The notes: generated by a model not told the origin, from the letters alone. A stretch of DNA of 64,000 bases from Orientallactaga sibirica (GCA_036365145.1 JAEOAD010000024.1:15142501-15206500), one strand, 5' to 3'. Numbered from the stretch's first letter, positions 32,711 to 44,189 are shown. Made by a program: numbers and translations.

Positions 32711-32850
32711 ACATTTTTTAAAATGTTAAATGAACTTAATTTTCAGACTAATACACATGAAAACATTTAAATAGCATGGAAGGATTTTTTTTTTTTTTAA
32801 TAGCATTTGGTTCTCAAGTCTGTTGTCTCTTCTAGAAATAACTTATTTTA

Positions 32851-32994
32851 GCTGGGCATGGTGGCGCACACCTTTAATCCCAGCACTCACCATGAGTTCG
32901 AGGCCATCCTGAGACTAATTCCAGGTCAGCCTGGACCAGAGTGAGACCCTACCTCAAAAAAACAAAAAAAAGAAAAAAAAGAAAAAAAAGAAAG
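32851..32994 (+). mobile_element. B1 SINE with internal deletion and target duplication
   Basis: gctgggcatggtggcgcaca start. The segment ggaggcagaggtaggagg is missing (cccagcactcaccatgagtt). Flanked by the perfect duplication aacttatttta (32840-32850 and 32995-33005). Confidence 0.95.
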
Positions 32995-33163
32995 AACTTA
33001 TTTTAGAATGTAAAAACAGCAATATGTCTATCCATTCTGCTGTGTTTACCTCCCTAGCTTCTCCCTTTCCTTCTTCCCCTGAGAAGTTGAGCCATATTGT
33101 CCCTTTCTACTTTTCTGGCTCTGGCATGCAAAGGGAATTGAAAGATATGTTGGATAATATTAC

Positions 33164-33338
33164 TTATTTATTTATTTGAGATTGGAAGGGACTGAGAATG
33201 GGTGCACCAGGTCCTCCAGCCACTGAAAAGGAACTCAAGGCATATGTTCTACCTTATGCATCTGGCTTATTTGGGTACAAGGGATTCAAACCTTGGTCTT
33301 GGGCTTTGTAGGCAAGCCCCTGAACTGCTAAGCTAGAA
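33164..33338 (-). mobile_element. DIP-type SINE, diverged
   Basis: acttatttatttatttgaga tail, gggattcaaaccttggtc and gaactgctaagctag. The purine tract is nearly lost. Confidence 0.85.
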
Positions 33339-33728
33339 GTGTTTATCACTGCTATCTCATAGTATCCTGAAGTAACTTTGGTGTCAGGTGGGAAGAGTTG
33401 TGTGGATGTGTCTAAGGGTCACTGTAGTTGCATGAATTACACAGGGGTCTGAATTTGAAGACACACCTGCCTGACTGTAATGCACATATTGTCCTAGTGA
33501 TGGCAGCTAATTAAGTTTCCCCTCTTAAGTACCAAAAATGATTCAACCGATTTTAGAAAACTCAACTACAGTAAACAAAAAAAGAAGAAAACAGAAATCA
33601 CCTAAAGTTCCACTTTGGAGCTGTGACAGGAATATTTAACATTTTATTATCGCCTATATATCGTATATAAGTTACTATTCAGTATAGACTTCTTATTAAT
33701 GAGGTCATAATACTGTCTTTTACTTTTA
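33339..33728. other. unclassified sequence
   Basis: Unique DNA, nothing recognised. Confidence 0.4.
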
Positions 33729-33938
33729 AAAATATTTTAATCAGTTATTTAAGAGAGGCAGAGAGAGAGACAGACTGACAGAGAGAATGGGCACACCAGG
33801 GCCTCTAACCACTGCAAATGAGCTCCAGATGCATGCACCATCTTGTGCATCTGGCTTACGTGGGACCTGGAGAGTCAATCATAGGTACTTAGGCTTTGAA
33901 GGCAAGTGCCTTAACTGCTAAGCCATTTTTCTAGCCCC
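33729..33938 (-). mobile_element. DIP-type SINE
   Basis: GA tract at 33755-33785, gcatgcaccatcttgtgcat body, ctaagccatttttctagccc head. Confidence 0.92.
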
Positions 33939-33960
33939 CTAGTTATTTTTTTTAATTTTT

Positions 33961-34158
33961 AAAATGTTTTTATTTATTCATTTGCAAGGAGAGATAGTGG
34001 AAGGGAATAGGCGTGCCAGGCTCTCTTGCCACTGCATATGCACACTGGACACATTTGCCACTTTGTGCAACTAGCTTCAGTATGCGCTGGGGAATTGAGC
34101 ACGGGCTGGCAGGCATGACAAACAAGAGCCTTTAACTGCTCTGTTATTTCCCTGTTCC
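33961..34158 (-). mobile_element. old DIP-type SINE
   Basis: tgtttttatttattcatttg tail and ggggaattgagcacgggc (B box) are kept; the head is eroded (aactgctctgttatttccct). Confidence 0.75.
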
Positions 34159-34627
34159 TAGTTATCTTTGCATGACAGATATCTAAAGTAGAACTTCCAG
34201 AGCTTGTATGACCAAACATTGGTTTGCTCATACAACCCAAAGACAGACTCCTAAAGCAAGACTGAAGTCACCGGGAAAATCAAATTATTCTACTGATCAT
34301 GTGGTGATTATGGGGGAAAACAGTCATTACATTTTAAGGGATGTCTTTCCCTGAGCTGTGGGGTGAGAGTGGGGTGGATGAGACCTGCATCCTAGGTGTT
34401 TGCCACATGAGGTTGTCAGGCAACATTGGAGGGTAGACGTTGGTTTTATTCTCCTATGAGTAGGTCAAGCAGAAGCCCATAACATGTTGGACATGGCCCT
34501 CAAGGAGAAGCTCAAAGTGGAGATAAGAGGTGGCCGACTTTGGCTACATGTTACCTGTTCCCTTAGGCTTCCTGTGGGTTTCCAACCCTATCATGATCCC
34601 TCATCCTGCTGTCAAATTCAGAACCAT
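34159..34627. other. unclassified sequence
   Basis: Unique DNA of mixed composition; no gene or repeat recognised. Confidence 0.4.
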
Positions 34628-34715
34628 GGGGCTGAGGATGTATCTCAGTTCATAAGAGTCCTTGTCTACAACACACCAGGCCCTGGATTCAATTCCCAGC
34701 ACTGCATAAAACAGA
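34628..34715 (+). mobile_element. ID-like SINE
   Basis: gggctgaggatgtatctcag head and ggattcaattcccagcactg, the classical BC1/ID outline, without a long tail. Confidence 0.75.
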
Positions 34716-34747
34716 CATAGTGTCGTAAGCATATAAAGAATGATCAG

Positions 34748-34992
34748 GGGCTGGAGAGATGGCTTAGCATTTAAGTGCTTGCCTGTGAAGCCTAAGGCCC
34801 CTGGTTCAAGGCTCGATTCCCCAGGACCCACATAAGCCAGATGCATGAGGTGGCACATGCATCTGGAGTTTTGTTTACAGTGGCTGGAGGCCCTGGCATG
34901 CCCATACTCTATCTCTCTGACTCTTTCTCTCTTTCTCTCTGTGTCTGTCACTCTCAAATAAATAAATAAAAATAAACAAAAAAATTTTTTAA
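34748..34992 (+). mobile_element. DIP-type SINE with 13-bp target duplication
   Basis: Perfect duplication aaagaatgatcag (34735-34747 and 34993-35005). The B box region carries a small insert (ggttcaaggctcgattcccc). Confidence 0.96.
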
Positions 34993-35091
34993 AAAGAATG
35001 ATCAGAAGTTCAAGGTCATCCTTGGCTATATCATGATTTAAAGACAAGCCTGGGCTATATGAGACCTTATGTATCTATTTAAATTTCTGGA

Positions 35092-35275
35092 ATTGGAGAA
35101 CTGGCTCATCAGTTAAGGCACTTGCCTGCAAAGCCTAACAGCTGGAGTTTGATTCCCCAGTACCCACATAAAGCCAGATGCACAAGGTAATGCATGCATC
35201 TAGAGTTTGCGGCAGCTGGAGGCCCTGGCACACCCATCCTCTCTCTTTTTCTTTCTCTCTCTCTCTCTCCCTCCC
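35092..35275 (+). mobile_element. DIP-type SINE
   Basis: gaattggagaactggctcat head, gagtttgattcccc B box. The CT tract ends abruptly at a B1 with no AT-rich tail between them. Confidence 0.9.
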
Positions 35276-35420
35276 TGGCATAGTAGTACACACCTTTAAT
35301 CCCAGCACTTGGGAGGCAGAGGTAGGAGGATTGCCGTGAATTTGAGGCCAGCCTGAGACTACATAGTGATTTCCAAGACCGCCTGGGCTAGAGAAGGACC
35401 CTACTTCAAAAAAACCAAAA
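35276..35420 (+). mobile_element. B1 SINE, 5' truncated, fused to the DIP tail
   Basis: tggcatagtagtacacacct lacks the first few B1 bases and follows the DIP CT tract directly. It ends in ctacttcaaaaaaacc. Confidence 0.9.
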
Positions 35421-35427
35421 AATAAGT

Positions 35428-35590
35428 AAGGCATCCTGGTGCACACTTTAAAATCCTAGCACTTGGGAGTCAGAGGTGGGAGGATTGCTCTGAGGTCAAG
35501 GCCATTCGAACAATACGTAGTGAATTCCAGGTCAGCCTAGGCTAGAAGGAGACCCTACCTTGAAAAGCAAAACAAACTAACTAAATAAAT
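35428..35590 (+). mobile_element. B1 SINE
   Basis: aaggcatcctggtgcacact...gagaccctaccttgaaaag. Second B1 in line; tail aactaaataaataaatc. Confidence 0.88.
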
Positions 35591-36636
35591 AAATCAAAAT
35601 AAAAACCCTAAAAGCAAACAAAAAAAAATCTGAAAAAAAGAATGTCAGCATGGTCTCATAGGATTAATTATCTGGGTGAAGAAAAAAAAATCATTAAGTA
35701 CACGAATTCATTTGTGGTTTTAACATTCTGCTATCTCAGATGACAGACACCCAGGCACCCCCACCCCCCCACCAGCACTCTTCCCTGCAACCGCGACAAT
35801 GCCTGTGATGTCCCTGTACCAGTTGTCACCTTCCCTGGCTTCGTCCCTGTGGGAGGTGCAGCCTCTTTTGCTACATGCTGCTAGCTTCTTGTTCAATTCA
35901 AAATACCACAACGTTTAAAATTGTGTTCCTCTTTAACATTTCCTTCGTGGTGACCTTGGTGGAGGCAGTGGGGTGTGTAGCTTCAGCATGCTTAAGCGTG
36001 ACTGGGAGAGGCCCCTTCAGGACTTCAGGGAGGGCCCTGTGGGTGGTCCTGGGCGGTCTGTGTGAGGGCAGTGACCTGTGAAGACGGTGGAGGCTGGCTG
36101 TGAGTGAAGACACATGTGTGGCCACAGGATGTTTGCTTGGATCTCTTCCCAACCACCCTGCAGTGGCTTCTGGGGGAGGGGGTATAAGGTGGAGGTCTGC
36201 AAGCTGCTGGGTTCTTGGTACACTTCTCAACAACAGGGCAGAGTAGACAGGAGCAAGGGACCGTGTTGCAGATGTGGGCAACTTGAGCTCAGGTAAGCAG
36301 AATGCCAGAGGGAAACTCTGACTCTTTCTCTTGCTTTCCTGGTAGAATCTGCTTCTCTTGAACTCCTGAACCTGATGTACAAAGGCAGTAGACAGCTTGA
36401 GAAAAAAAAAAGGAAGAAGAAAAAAGAAAAAAGAAAGAAAGATCAAAAGAACTAAGCTCCAGACAGAAATAAATCTCAGGGCAATCACAGGAAAGGGAAA
36501 TGTGGAGAGAGGGTGTTGGTTTGAAAAGATCAAGAGATCATCCTTAGTGAATTTGTATAAAACGAAGGTCTAATGTAGATGTAGGGTGTTGGGCCTAGGG
36601 TGGGGATGGAATTACAGGATATGAGAATATGAAGCA
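35591..36636. other. 1-kb unclassified block, locally GC-rich
   Basis: 35700-36300 is richer in GC and CpG than its surroundings and has no repeat I can name. The longest open frame of the window (minus, 35898-36533, 211 codons) crosses it, but its N-terminal third encodes low-complexity Leu/Phe from the purine tract at 36399-36445. A donor-like cag|gtaagc lies near 36294. Confidence 0.4.
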
Positions 36637-36922
36637 GAGGTTACAGAGATGATGGTGCAGTGGGTTCAGATCCTCAGCACGCACATAAAAGCCAAGTACG
36701 GCAGCTCCTGCCTACAATCCCAGCAGTGAGGAGGTGGAAACGGAAAAGCCCAGGGCTGGGTGGCTAGTTTGTTGAGTTGAATGGTTGAGCTCCAGGTTCA
36801 GTGAGACACGGTGTCTCAAAAATAAGATGGAAAGCAATTGAAAATGACACACTGACCTCTAGCATCCACATGTACAAGTGCACATGCCCTTACAAACATA
36901 CACATGCCTGCACACACACACA
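36637..36922 (+). mobile_element. B4-type SINE
   Basis: gttacagagatgatggtgca head, cagcagtgaggaggtggaaa middle, ctgacctctagcatccacat and a CA-rich end. Confidence 0.7.
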
Positions 36923-36984
36923 AAGAATATGAAAAGACAAAGCTTGAAATGAACAGGGTGGAGTTAGCTTTGTACGATCAGGAG

Positions 36985-37045
36985 CCTTGTCTGTTACAGG
37001 GTGTTTGCAATGAATGCTCACTGAATGAGTAAATGGCAAACCAAC
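36985..37045 (+). mobile_element. L2/MIR-like 3' end
   Basis: gttacagggtgtttgcaatg and ctcactgaatgagtaaatgg resemble the shared L2/MIR tail. Confidence 0.4.
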
Positions 37046-37179
37046 ATTGAAAAAAGGAAATAAATAAATAAAAAAACAAGTTTATTGAGTGCATTGCAAG
37101 GGCAGTCACAAGAGTACTGCCTGTAGAGCCAAGATAAATGTATAAAAATCACTGACTAATTTGATGGGATTTTTGTTTG

Positions 37180-37265
37180 TTTTTATTTTTGTGATAACGG
37201 TGAGTGAACTCAGCATCTTCCACGGGTTAGGCAAGTGCACTACTGCTGAGATACATTCCCAGCCC
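37180..37265 (-). mobile_element. ID-like SINE
   Basis: gaactcagcatcttccacgg and ctgctgagatacattcccag are an antisense ID outline. Confidence 0.55.
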
Positions 37266-37319
37266 ACCGGCTTGGATTTTTAATTCGAGACGTTCTTGAA
37301 AGAAATTTAGAGATAAAAG

Positions 37320-37385
37320 AGCTTCTAAAGATGATTTATTGGCTCAACAAGCACGAGTGCCTACTATATGCTGGAAAGAAGCACA
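37320..37385 (-). mobile_element. MIR/L2-like fragment
   Basis: gatttattggctcaacaagc and gtgcctactatatgctgg match the MIR/L2 core. Orientation uncertain. Confidence 0.4.
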
Positions 37386-38547
37386 CAGTTTCTATTATAT
37401 AAACATGAAAAAAATAAGCACCAGTTTTCTATACCTGAAGAGGCTGGATATGAGGAACATTGAAAATACAGCCGGAAAATCATAGCCCATCATCACTTGA
37501 CTCCTCTCTTGGGGGCAACATAAAAAAATATTTTGAACCACCTGGCGTGTGAAACCCCATGTTAGATAAGTTACAGTGCCACTTTATTTATCTATTTGGT
37601 TATCACATTCCATATTCACAAAACAGCTCCTCCTTTCAATTGTATTTTTCAAGTAAACATTTCTGTTGAGAAGGTACCTTGCCAGTCAAAGAAGGCAATG
37701 CAACCTACCTGGGATTATTTTTCAGTGCAAATTAATAAATTGGCATTTTTAGCTCATAGATGTGATGTATTGCATTTTGGTTAGTGTGACTTAGCTCTCT
37801 GGTGACAATTAAAAATCCCACTTTAGATTTTGTAAAAACTAATATATATTCTATATAATATATTAAAAGTAATATATGTATATATAATACACATGTCTTA
37901 TAATGTGGGGATAATGAAAAGGTGGACAATGGTACAAAGTGTCTGAATATACCACTGAAATCAATTCAATGTCACACATGCAATGAAATCAAGGTGTTTC
38001 TGGCCATAGTTTCTCCTGCTGCATTGGATAAAGCAACTATAGCTGCAGTTCTGAACACACAATGTGCATTCTATCCTACACCACCAAACGCTGCCTGAAT
38101 ACTTCGGCTCAGAATCGAGACTATCATAGGCTATGCATTGCAGACATTTTACGGTACATATGTACTGTGTTCTTACAGAAACACAGTGGCTTAATCTTGG
38201 AAAATAAGGTGTTAACTTGAGTTTGATTACAAAAAAATCATTCAGTGAATTTTGACTTGGGATTAGGACAAAGTTTCCAACAATTTCTGATATGGCCTTA
38301 CATATGCTTCTTCTATTTTGTGTGACAAAATATGACATTCTCAGCATTGGTGATTATAAGACAAGATATGATTAACTCTGAAAACCATTGAAGGTGATCT
38401 ACCCCCTGCAGTATCTGCCGGTCCACTGGGCTTAATGCTTTATGTGAAAAGAAGCCAACATATCCAACTCATCTTTAATAGATGACAAGATTGTGTGTAT
38501 ACATACATATATATATTTCAAACAACTGTTTAAAAGTTTCTTTTTTA
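37386..38547. other. 1.2-kb repeat-poor AT-rich block
   Basis: No SINE. A 128-codon minus-strand open frame (37961-38347) has no recognisable domain. TA-rich simple sequence lies at 37840-37890. Confidence 0.4.
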
Positions 38548-38756
38548 AAATTTTATTTTTTATTTATTTACTAGAGACAGAGAGAGGGAAAGAGAGAGAG
38601 AGGGAGGGGGAGAGGGAGAATGGGCATGCCAAGGCCTCCAGCCACTGCAAATGAACTCCCCTTGTGCACATGGCTTTCATGGGACCTGGAGAATCGAATC
38701 GGGGTCCTTAGGCTTTGCAGGCATGTGCCTTAACCACTAAGCAATCTCCAGCCCTA
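38548..38756 (-). mobile_element. DIP-type SINE
   Basis: Long GA tract (38574-38620), ggagaatcgaatcggggtcc B box, ccactaagcaatctccagcc head; a short deletion removes part of the body. Confidence 0.93.
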
Positions 38757-39774
38757 AAAAGTTTCTTTTATGCTTTACTATCAGTAACTGTTTCTGTATA
38801 CTTATTTTATAGCTCTGCGTACATGATTTGTATCCCTACTTTATAGATCTATAGATGTGGGCTTGTAAAAACATTTCTTGGGTGGAGAGGTCATGTCGTG
38901 GTAGAACCCTAAGAAGCCCTGGTGAAGGGCCCAGTGTCATGGTGTGTAATGTGCACACTCTACATGTGTGATACTTCTCTGTAGGCTGACACTGAGGACC
39001 AGTGGTGACCTCTGGGGCCACTAACATCTTAATGACACTCTTTCTAAAATATCTAGCTCATATGTGACTCATTTGCATCTTGTTTAGTCTTAGAACTAAA
39101 TGCTTACTAAATACATCAAATAGGATATACCTCGTATATCCCCCATGTCGGTGAGAAAAGAGCAAGTAGCCTTATCTATTATGACATTTCTGTATGTCTC
39201 AGGAATTCCTCAGCCTATTTGTTTGTACATATCCAGGTTTTAGAGACCAGAACAACATCAAGTAGAAGTAATTGGAGGAGGAGGGAGAGAAAAAGTGATG
39301 GCGTAGGAGGTACTTAGGGTTTTTGCTTCTTCCCTGCTGCCACACCTTCAGAAATCAGGGCATGGGTGTGTACTTCTTACAGTCTTAGAAGCCTATGTGC
39401 AGAACAAAAGGTTTAGCATTGGTGGGGATTAAAGGAGGAGGAAGGAATATTTCCTTCATACCTTCTTCAGCAAGCCAGCCTGCAGACCAGAGCAGGGGGG
39501 GGCAGCCATGATGGAGACACATATGACAGTATAACCAGTAAGCTGATCCCGTGATGAGATGTGTCCCGTAAGAAAGAACATGGGTGTCAGTTTTGGGTAT
39601 TTAGGTGTGTGTGTGTGTGTGTGTGTTTAGTTGATAAGAGGTGTTTTGAGTATAAGATATAGTAAGGCATAATAAACTGGACAAGAAGAATTTTGGAAAG
39701 GTAGTTAAGGTAGAATTGCTATAATATGTTGATATGTGTTCAACGGTAATTCTTTTGAACAAGGGCTGATGACA
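38757..39774. other. 1-kb unclassified block
   Basis: Mixed unique DNA with a (TG)12 array at 39604-39627. No gene recognised. Confidence 0.4.
39604..39627 (+). repeat. (TG)12 microsatellite
   Basis: Uninterrupted TG units within otherwise unique DNA. Confidence 0.95.
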
Positions 39775-39865
39775 TAGCCCAGGCTGGCCTTGAACCTGTG
39801 GTCTTTCCACTTTGGCCTCCCGAATACTGAGATTTCAGGGGTTTACCAACATGACAGGCTGGTGG
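39775..39865 (-). mobile_element. old B1-type SINE
   Basis: catagcccaggctggccttg...ttaccaacatgacaggctgg: antisense proto-B1. Confidence 0.65.
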
Positions 39866-39929
39866 TTGAAGAACCACACACTAAATCCAAAGAATGAAGG
39901 GAATTTCTTCGGAAAGGAACATTTATGTA

Positions 39930-40280
39930 TTGTGTGTGTGCTCCTATTTGTGTGGGTGTACATGTACACGTGTAGAAGGCCATGTATACAAGTGCACGTA
40001 CACCTTTAGAGGCCAGCAGTCAAGGTCAGGTGTCTTCCTCAGTCACTTGACACCATAATTTTTTGAGAAAGAGTCTCTCACTGAATCTAGAGTTCATCAA
40101 TTCAAGAAGAGTAGCTAGCCAGCTTGTCCCAAGGATTCTCTTGTCTCCAGTTGCCCAGCACTGGGATTACTGGTATATGCTACCATGCCTAGCTTTTATG
40201 TGTGTACTGGGGATTTAAACCTTATAGTTTTTACTCTTGTGGAAGAGCCATGTTAGCTGACAGAGCCATCTCCCAGCCTG
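39930..40280 (-). mobile_element. B4-type SINE
   Basis: TG-rich 3' end, caggtgtcttcctcagtcac, gtctctcactgaatctagag, cccagcactgggattactgg and the head as cagagccatctcccagcc. Confidence 0.75.
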
Positions 40281-40297
40281 CTGTGGAGAGCAGCCTT

Positions 40298-40585
40298 TGT
40301 GCTTAGACACAAAGACACACACAGAGGAAGAAGGCAACAAGAAGAGCCCGTGCTCTTGGCACGAAGCTCATACAAGCCCAAGAATGCTAAGGGATGTCAC
40401 GAACCAGCAGACGTTAGAACAGAATGGAGCAGATTCTTCCTCAGTGGCTCCTGGAGCAATGTACCCCCCATACCTTGATTTGGGACTTCTGGACTCCAGT
40501 TAGAGAAGGGATACACTGCCGGTGTTTTAAGTTAGAAGGTTTGTGGTAATATGTTATGCGGCATCAAAGAAACAAATACACAACC
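40298..40585 (+). mobile_element. MLT1-like MaLR LTR fragment
   Basis: ataccttgatttgggacttc, tctggactccagttagagaa, gttttaagttagaag and gtttgtggtaatatgttatg follow the ordered 3' half of mammalian MLT1 LTRs. The 5' half is not identifiable. Confidence 0.65.
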
Positions 40586-40659
40586 CACCACCCTCAATTG
40601 TTGCCCTGTATGGACCACATTGATTATCTAACTACTGACTTGATTTTTTTACTTATTTT

Positions 40660-40770
40660 GTTCGGAGACAGAGTCTTGCTACATAGCCAAGACTGACCTC
40701 AGATTCACAGTCCTCCTGTCACTGTTTCCTGAGTGCTGGGATTACAGGTGTGGATAACCATATTAGCTTT
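40660..40770 (-). mobile_element. old B1-type SINE
   Basis: ggagacagagtcttgctaca and gagtgctgggattacaggtg are antisense, mouse-like rather than dipodoid-type B1. Confidence 0.7.
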
Positions 40771-40783
40771 AAAATTTAAAAAA

Positions 40784-40918
40784 ATATTTTAATTGATTTA
40801 TGTGCGGAGAGAGAGGGAGAGAGGAAGATGCAGATAGAGGGATAGAGAAGAATGGGAGCACCAGGGCCTCCAGCCACTTCAGACAAACTCCAGATGCATG
40901 TGCCACCTTGTGCATCTG
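40784..40918 (-). mobile_element. DIP-type SINE, head missing
   Basis: Tail and body are present (GA tract 40806-40850, gccaccttgtgcatctg); it stops before the B box, so it is 5' truncated. Confidence 0.9.
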
Positions 40919-41109
40919 AATATAAAAAAATAAGCTATATTTGAACTAGTTCTTTTCATTCTCTGCTATATTCAGAGACAGAGTGCTTAGGGTACTTTAC
41001 TCAAGACATGTGTTACATATGCTTATGTAACATCTATAGCACATATATGAAATTTATAATTTCTATCATTTCAGCAACGATTTCATTTGTTTGTGTTTTA
41101 TTTCCTTAA

Positions 41110-41231
41110 GACATGGTCATATATATCCTGACTGGACTCATATTTACTGTTTATCTCAGGCTGGATTTAAACTACTGATCCTCCTGCCTCTGCCTCCCAA
41201 GTACTGGGATTATTCACCACCTTGACTGGAT
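41110..41231 (-). mobile_element. old B1-type SINE
   Basis: atctcaggctggatttaaac and gcctcccaagtactgggatt are antisense. Confidence 0.65.
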
Positions 41232-41244
41232 TTTAGTAATTTCT

Positions 41245-41445
41245 TTTTTAAAATTATTTTTAAAATTAATTTTGCACATGCACAGGTGTGTGTGTGTGTG
41301 TGCACCAGAACCTCTTGCTGCTAACAAACTCCAGATGTGTGTGTCACTTTTGGCATCTGGCTTTATGTGGGTACTGGGGAATCAAACCTGGGCCAACAGG
41401 CTTTGCAAATAAACACCTTTAACCACTGAGCCATCTCCTCAGCCC
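41245..41445 (-). mobile_element. DIP-type SINE, diverged
   Basis: A TG array replaces the purine tract (41286-41302). gggaatcaaacctgggcc and actgagccatctcctcagcc are kept. Confidence 0.85.
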
Positions 41446-42574
41446 AGGAATTTCTTTTTCAGAAAATATTTTGATGGACAGAGTTGTTTTGTCACAAGCA
41501 ATGCAGATGCCATGGTGGGTGGGGCACTGGAAAAGAGTCATTAGCAGATATTATTTCGTTTCTAAAAGCAACCAGGGTTTAACCACAGGATCAATATCAA
41601 CCCTATACTTAAACATGCAGCCCAGAACCAAGACCCTTCTAGAAAGGCAATTGTTAATCCTGTAAAGATCATACCGCCCTTCTTCCAGTCATTATCCTTA
41701 TATCCTCTCATCTTCCTCTCTCAACACACTGGATGAGTGACACCATGGAAGGACTCCCTCCTTTGGCAACAAGATTATCATCCCTGGAGAGTCCTTGACC
41801 CAAGCGTCTGTGTCTTTAACCTTTAGCTCGGGTTCTTTCTTCTCTACCACTGACTGGGTTGGGCTTGATTCATACACGAAATGTATGCTTTGTCTCGGGA
41901 TTCCTCATGCAGCCTGCAGCATTCCATCCTGTGAACCTGCACACCTGCTCATCTGTCTTCTACTGTGCCAGTGAGATACAGCTCTGAGGGCAAAGGCCTT
42001 CACACTCCTGCCCCCTCCCACTTGTGTCGGCCTCCCTCATGCCTTTCTTGCCTCTTCCAACTGCTTGCTTGCTCTCTTCCCCTGCCTTAGCATGGTCACA
42101 GGCTTTCTTTTCCACCCCAGAGGTCTGCAGGTCAACTGCCGAAAGCAGCACTTTGCTGAGAGAGAGCCAAGCCCAGGCCCTGGGACCATTATTGCTCTCC
42201 TCACTTTAAAATGACAGCAAAATGTAGAGTATATACTGAATAAAGTGGGTGGGGAAATGTAAGAAAATCTACAAAAGAAGAACACAGGTTAAATTTTAGA
42301 AAAGGCCGCATTTGGCCATTGCTTTCTAGTGCAAAGGTTTCAGGAATTACGGTAATGTTTCTAGGAACTGAGCTGGAAGTCCGTGTATGCAATAGTGAGA
42401 AGCTTTGATCTGAAAGGACCATGTTCTCGTCATGCTTGTCCTGGTCATTCATAGATGACCCCTAAGGTGTAAAACATATTTATGACATTTCTAACGAGAA
42501 GCTATAACTACAAATTTCTTAATGGTTTTAGTTAGAATGATCAATCAGGAGCTACTATGGAAAGAATACATATT
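41446..42574. other. 1.1-kb unclassified block
   Basis: No SINE. The CT-rich zone 41660-42180 has an L2-like feel but I cannot align it. Overlapping open frames at 42024-42285 are unconvincing. Confidence 0.4.
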
Positions 42575-42747
42575 TAAAAAATTTTTATTTATTTATATGC
42601 ACATGTGTATGGTTGCATCAGGGTCTCTTGCTGCTACCAATGAATGCCATTTGAGCCTCCCACTTTAAGTGGGTGCTGGGGAACCAAAACTAGTTTGCCA
42701 AGCTTTGCAAGCAAGTGCATTTAACTATTGAGTCATCTCCCTAGCAC
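42575..42747 (-). mobile_element. old DIP-type SINE
   Basis: ttttatttatttatatgcac tail, gggaaccaaaactagtttgc, attgagtcatctccctagc head; the body is partly replaced. Confidence 0.75.
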
Positions 42748-42764
42748 ATGAAAATGATATATTC

Positions 42765-42832
42765 ACACCCATCCTCCTACCTCTGCCTCCTGAGGGCTGG
42801 GAATAAAGGTATAAACCACCACACCCAGCTTG
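42765..42832 (-). mobile_element. B1 5' half
   Basis: catcctcctacctctgcctc to accaccacacccagc. Only the 5' half of an antisense B1 is present. Confidence 0.8.
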
Positions 42833-43074
42833 GAAATGATATTTTAAAATATATGTACTTATTTTCCTGTATAGTCTTTTTTTATGTCACTCTAAGTGAA
42901 AGTGTTAGCATGTTAAAAGGGATGGAACAACCTGGTCACGATTAAGCTATCTAGATCGCACCATAAGAGGAGAAGATGAGGGCACCCCGGCCCCATCATG
43001 TGTAAGACTGCAGCAAGCAACTTGCCAGGGTCTCTGGAGAGTGGGATGACAACTCATCAGACAACCAGCACATG

Positions 43075-43400
43075 AGGGCTGAGAAGGTGGCTCGGGGGGG
43101 GGGGGCAAAATGCTTGATGAGAAGCATTAGGGCCTGAACTCCACTCTCCAGTATCAATGTGAATCCCTGATGGTTGTGAAAGCCCAGCGATCATTTCAGC
43201 ACTCAGAAGATGGAGTCAGGATATCCAGAACAAGCTGGATAACTAGACTAGCCCAGCTGGTGAGTTCTGGGTTCAACTGAGAGACCTTACCTTAATGAAA
43301 TAAGGTGGAGAGTAATCGAGGAAGAAGACACCTGACATCAATCTCCGGCCTCCGAACTCCCGCTCACACATAGGCCCATATACACCAACACAGATACATG
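43075..43400 (+). mobile_element. B4-type SINE
   Basis: gggctgagaaggtggctcgg head with a G12 run (43095-43106), ttcaactgagagaccttacc and atcaatctccggcctccgaa. Confidence 0.7.
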
Positions 43401-43424
43401 CCAAGATTATCGGCTCTTAGGCCG

Positions 43425-43552
43425 AACGTGTTAGGGGCATGCACAGGTAGTCGTAGCTACCAGGGGGGCTGGGGTGGGAAGATCAATTGAGCCCTGAAGT
43501 TTGAATAATTCAGCCTGGATGTTATAGCAAGACCTCATCTCAAACATCAACA
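43425..43552 (+). mobile_element. old 7SL-derived monomer (proto-B1/FAM-like)
   Basis: tcgtagctaccaggggggct, gggaagatcaattgagccct and gcaagacctcatctca keep 7SL-like text (compare ttgagcccagg in Alu monomers) that typical B1 has lost. It may be one of the oldest 7SL SINEs here. Confidence 0.55.
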
Positions 43553-43714
43553 ACGGAATGAACAAGATAGTTCTCTTGGTTACATTTTTAATATATTTTC
43601 TCCTCATGTTTCCTTACAGTATTTATATTTAATCCTATTTCCTCCAACATACATTTTTGTTTATTTTCTCTTTAGTTCTGTTTCATTCTTTAAGCTCACT
43701 GACTAACATCTTGC

Positions 43715-44110
43715 ATGCTACCATGGGTATATACACAGAGGAATCTAACCAGACACTAGAGATGCCTGTACATCCATGCTTAATGTGGCACTGTTAACCA
43801 GCGCCAAGTTACAGAACCAGCTTAGATGTTCATTGGCAGATGAATGGATAAAGCAAATGTGGTGTAAATGCACAGTGGTGTTTCAACCAGCAAGTAGGCA
43901 GTTCTGTCATTTGTAGGAAAATGTCGAGAAATGGAGATCATCATGTAAAGTGAAAAAAGACAGACTCAGAAGGACAAATGCTACATGGTTTCTTCATATG
44001 TAGAATCTAGATTTGAAATACACACACTCATGACACAAAAATGAAATGGGGAATCTTTGGGGGTGTAATGGGGTGCTAAGCATCAAGCAAAGTCCTTGAA
44101 CCCCAAACTC
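43715..44110 (+). mobile_element. ancient L1 3' part
   Basis: gggtatatacacagaggaat, ttcattggcagatgaatgga, taaagcaaatgtggtgtaaa, gacagactcagaaggacaaa and tgctacatggtttcttcata follow the order of old mammalian L1 3' sequence. Confidence 0.75.
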
Positions 44111-44189
44111 TAGATTCATTTCTAATTTTAGTCAAAGAATTGACTAAAAAAGAAAACTGAGAAAGATAATTATTAAATTATTATAAATT

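Noticed and set aside
34601..35047. 148-codon minus open frame
   Set aside because: It covers an antisense ID and DIP copy; the RKRER run is the CT tract.
35898..36533. 211-codon minus-strand open frame as a gene
   Set aside because: The N-terminal part is encoded by a purine-rich simple tract, there is no domain or signal, and the frame lacks coding texture.
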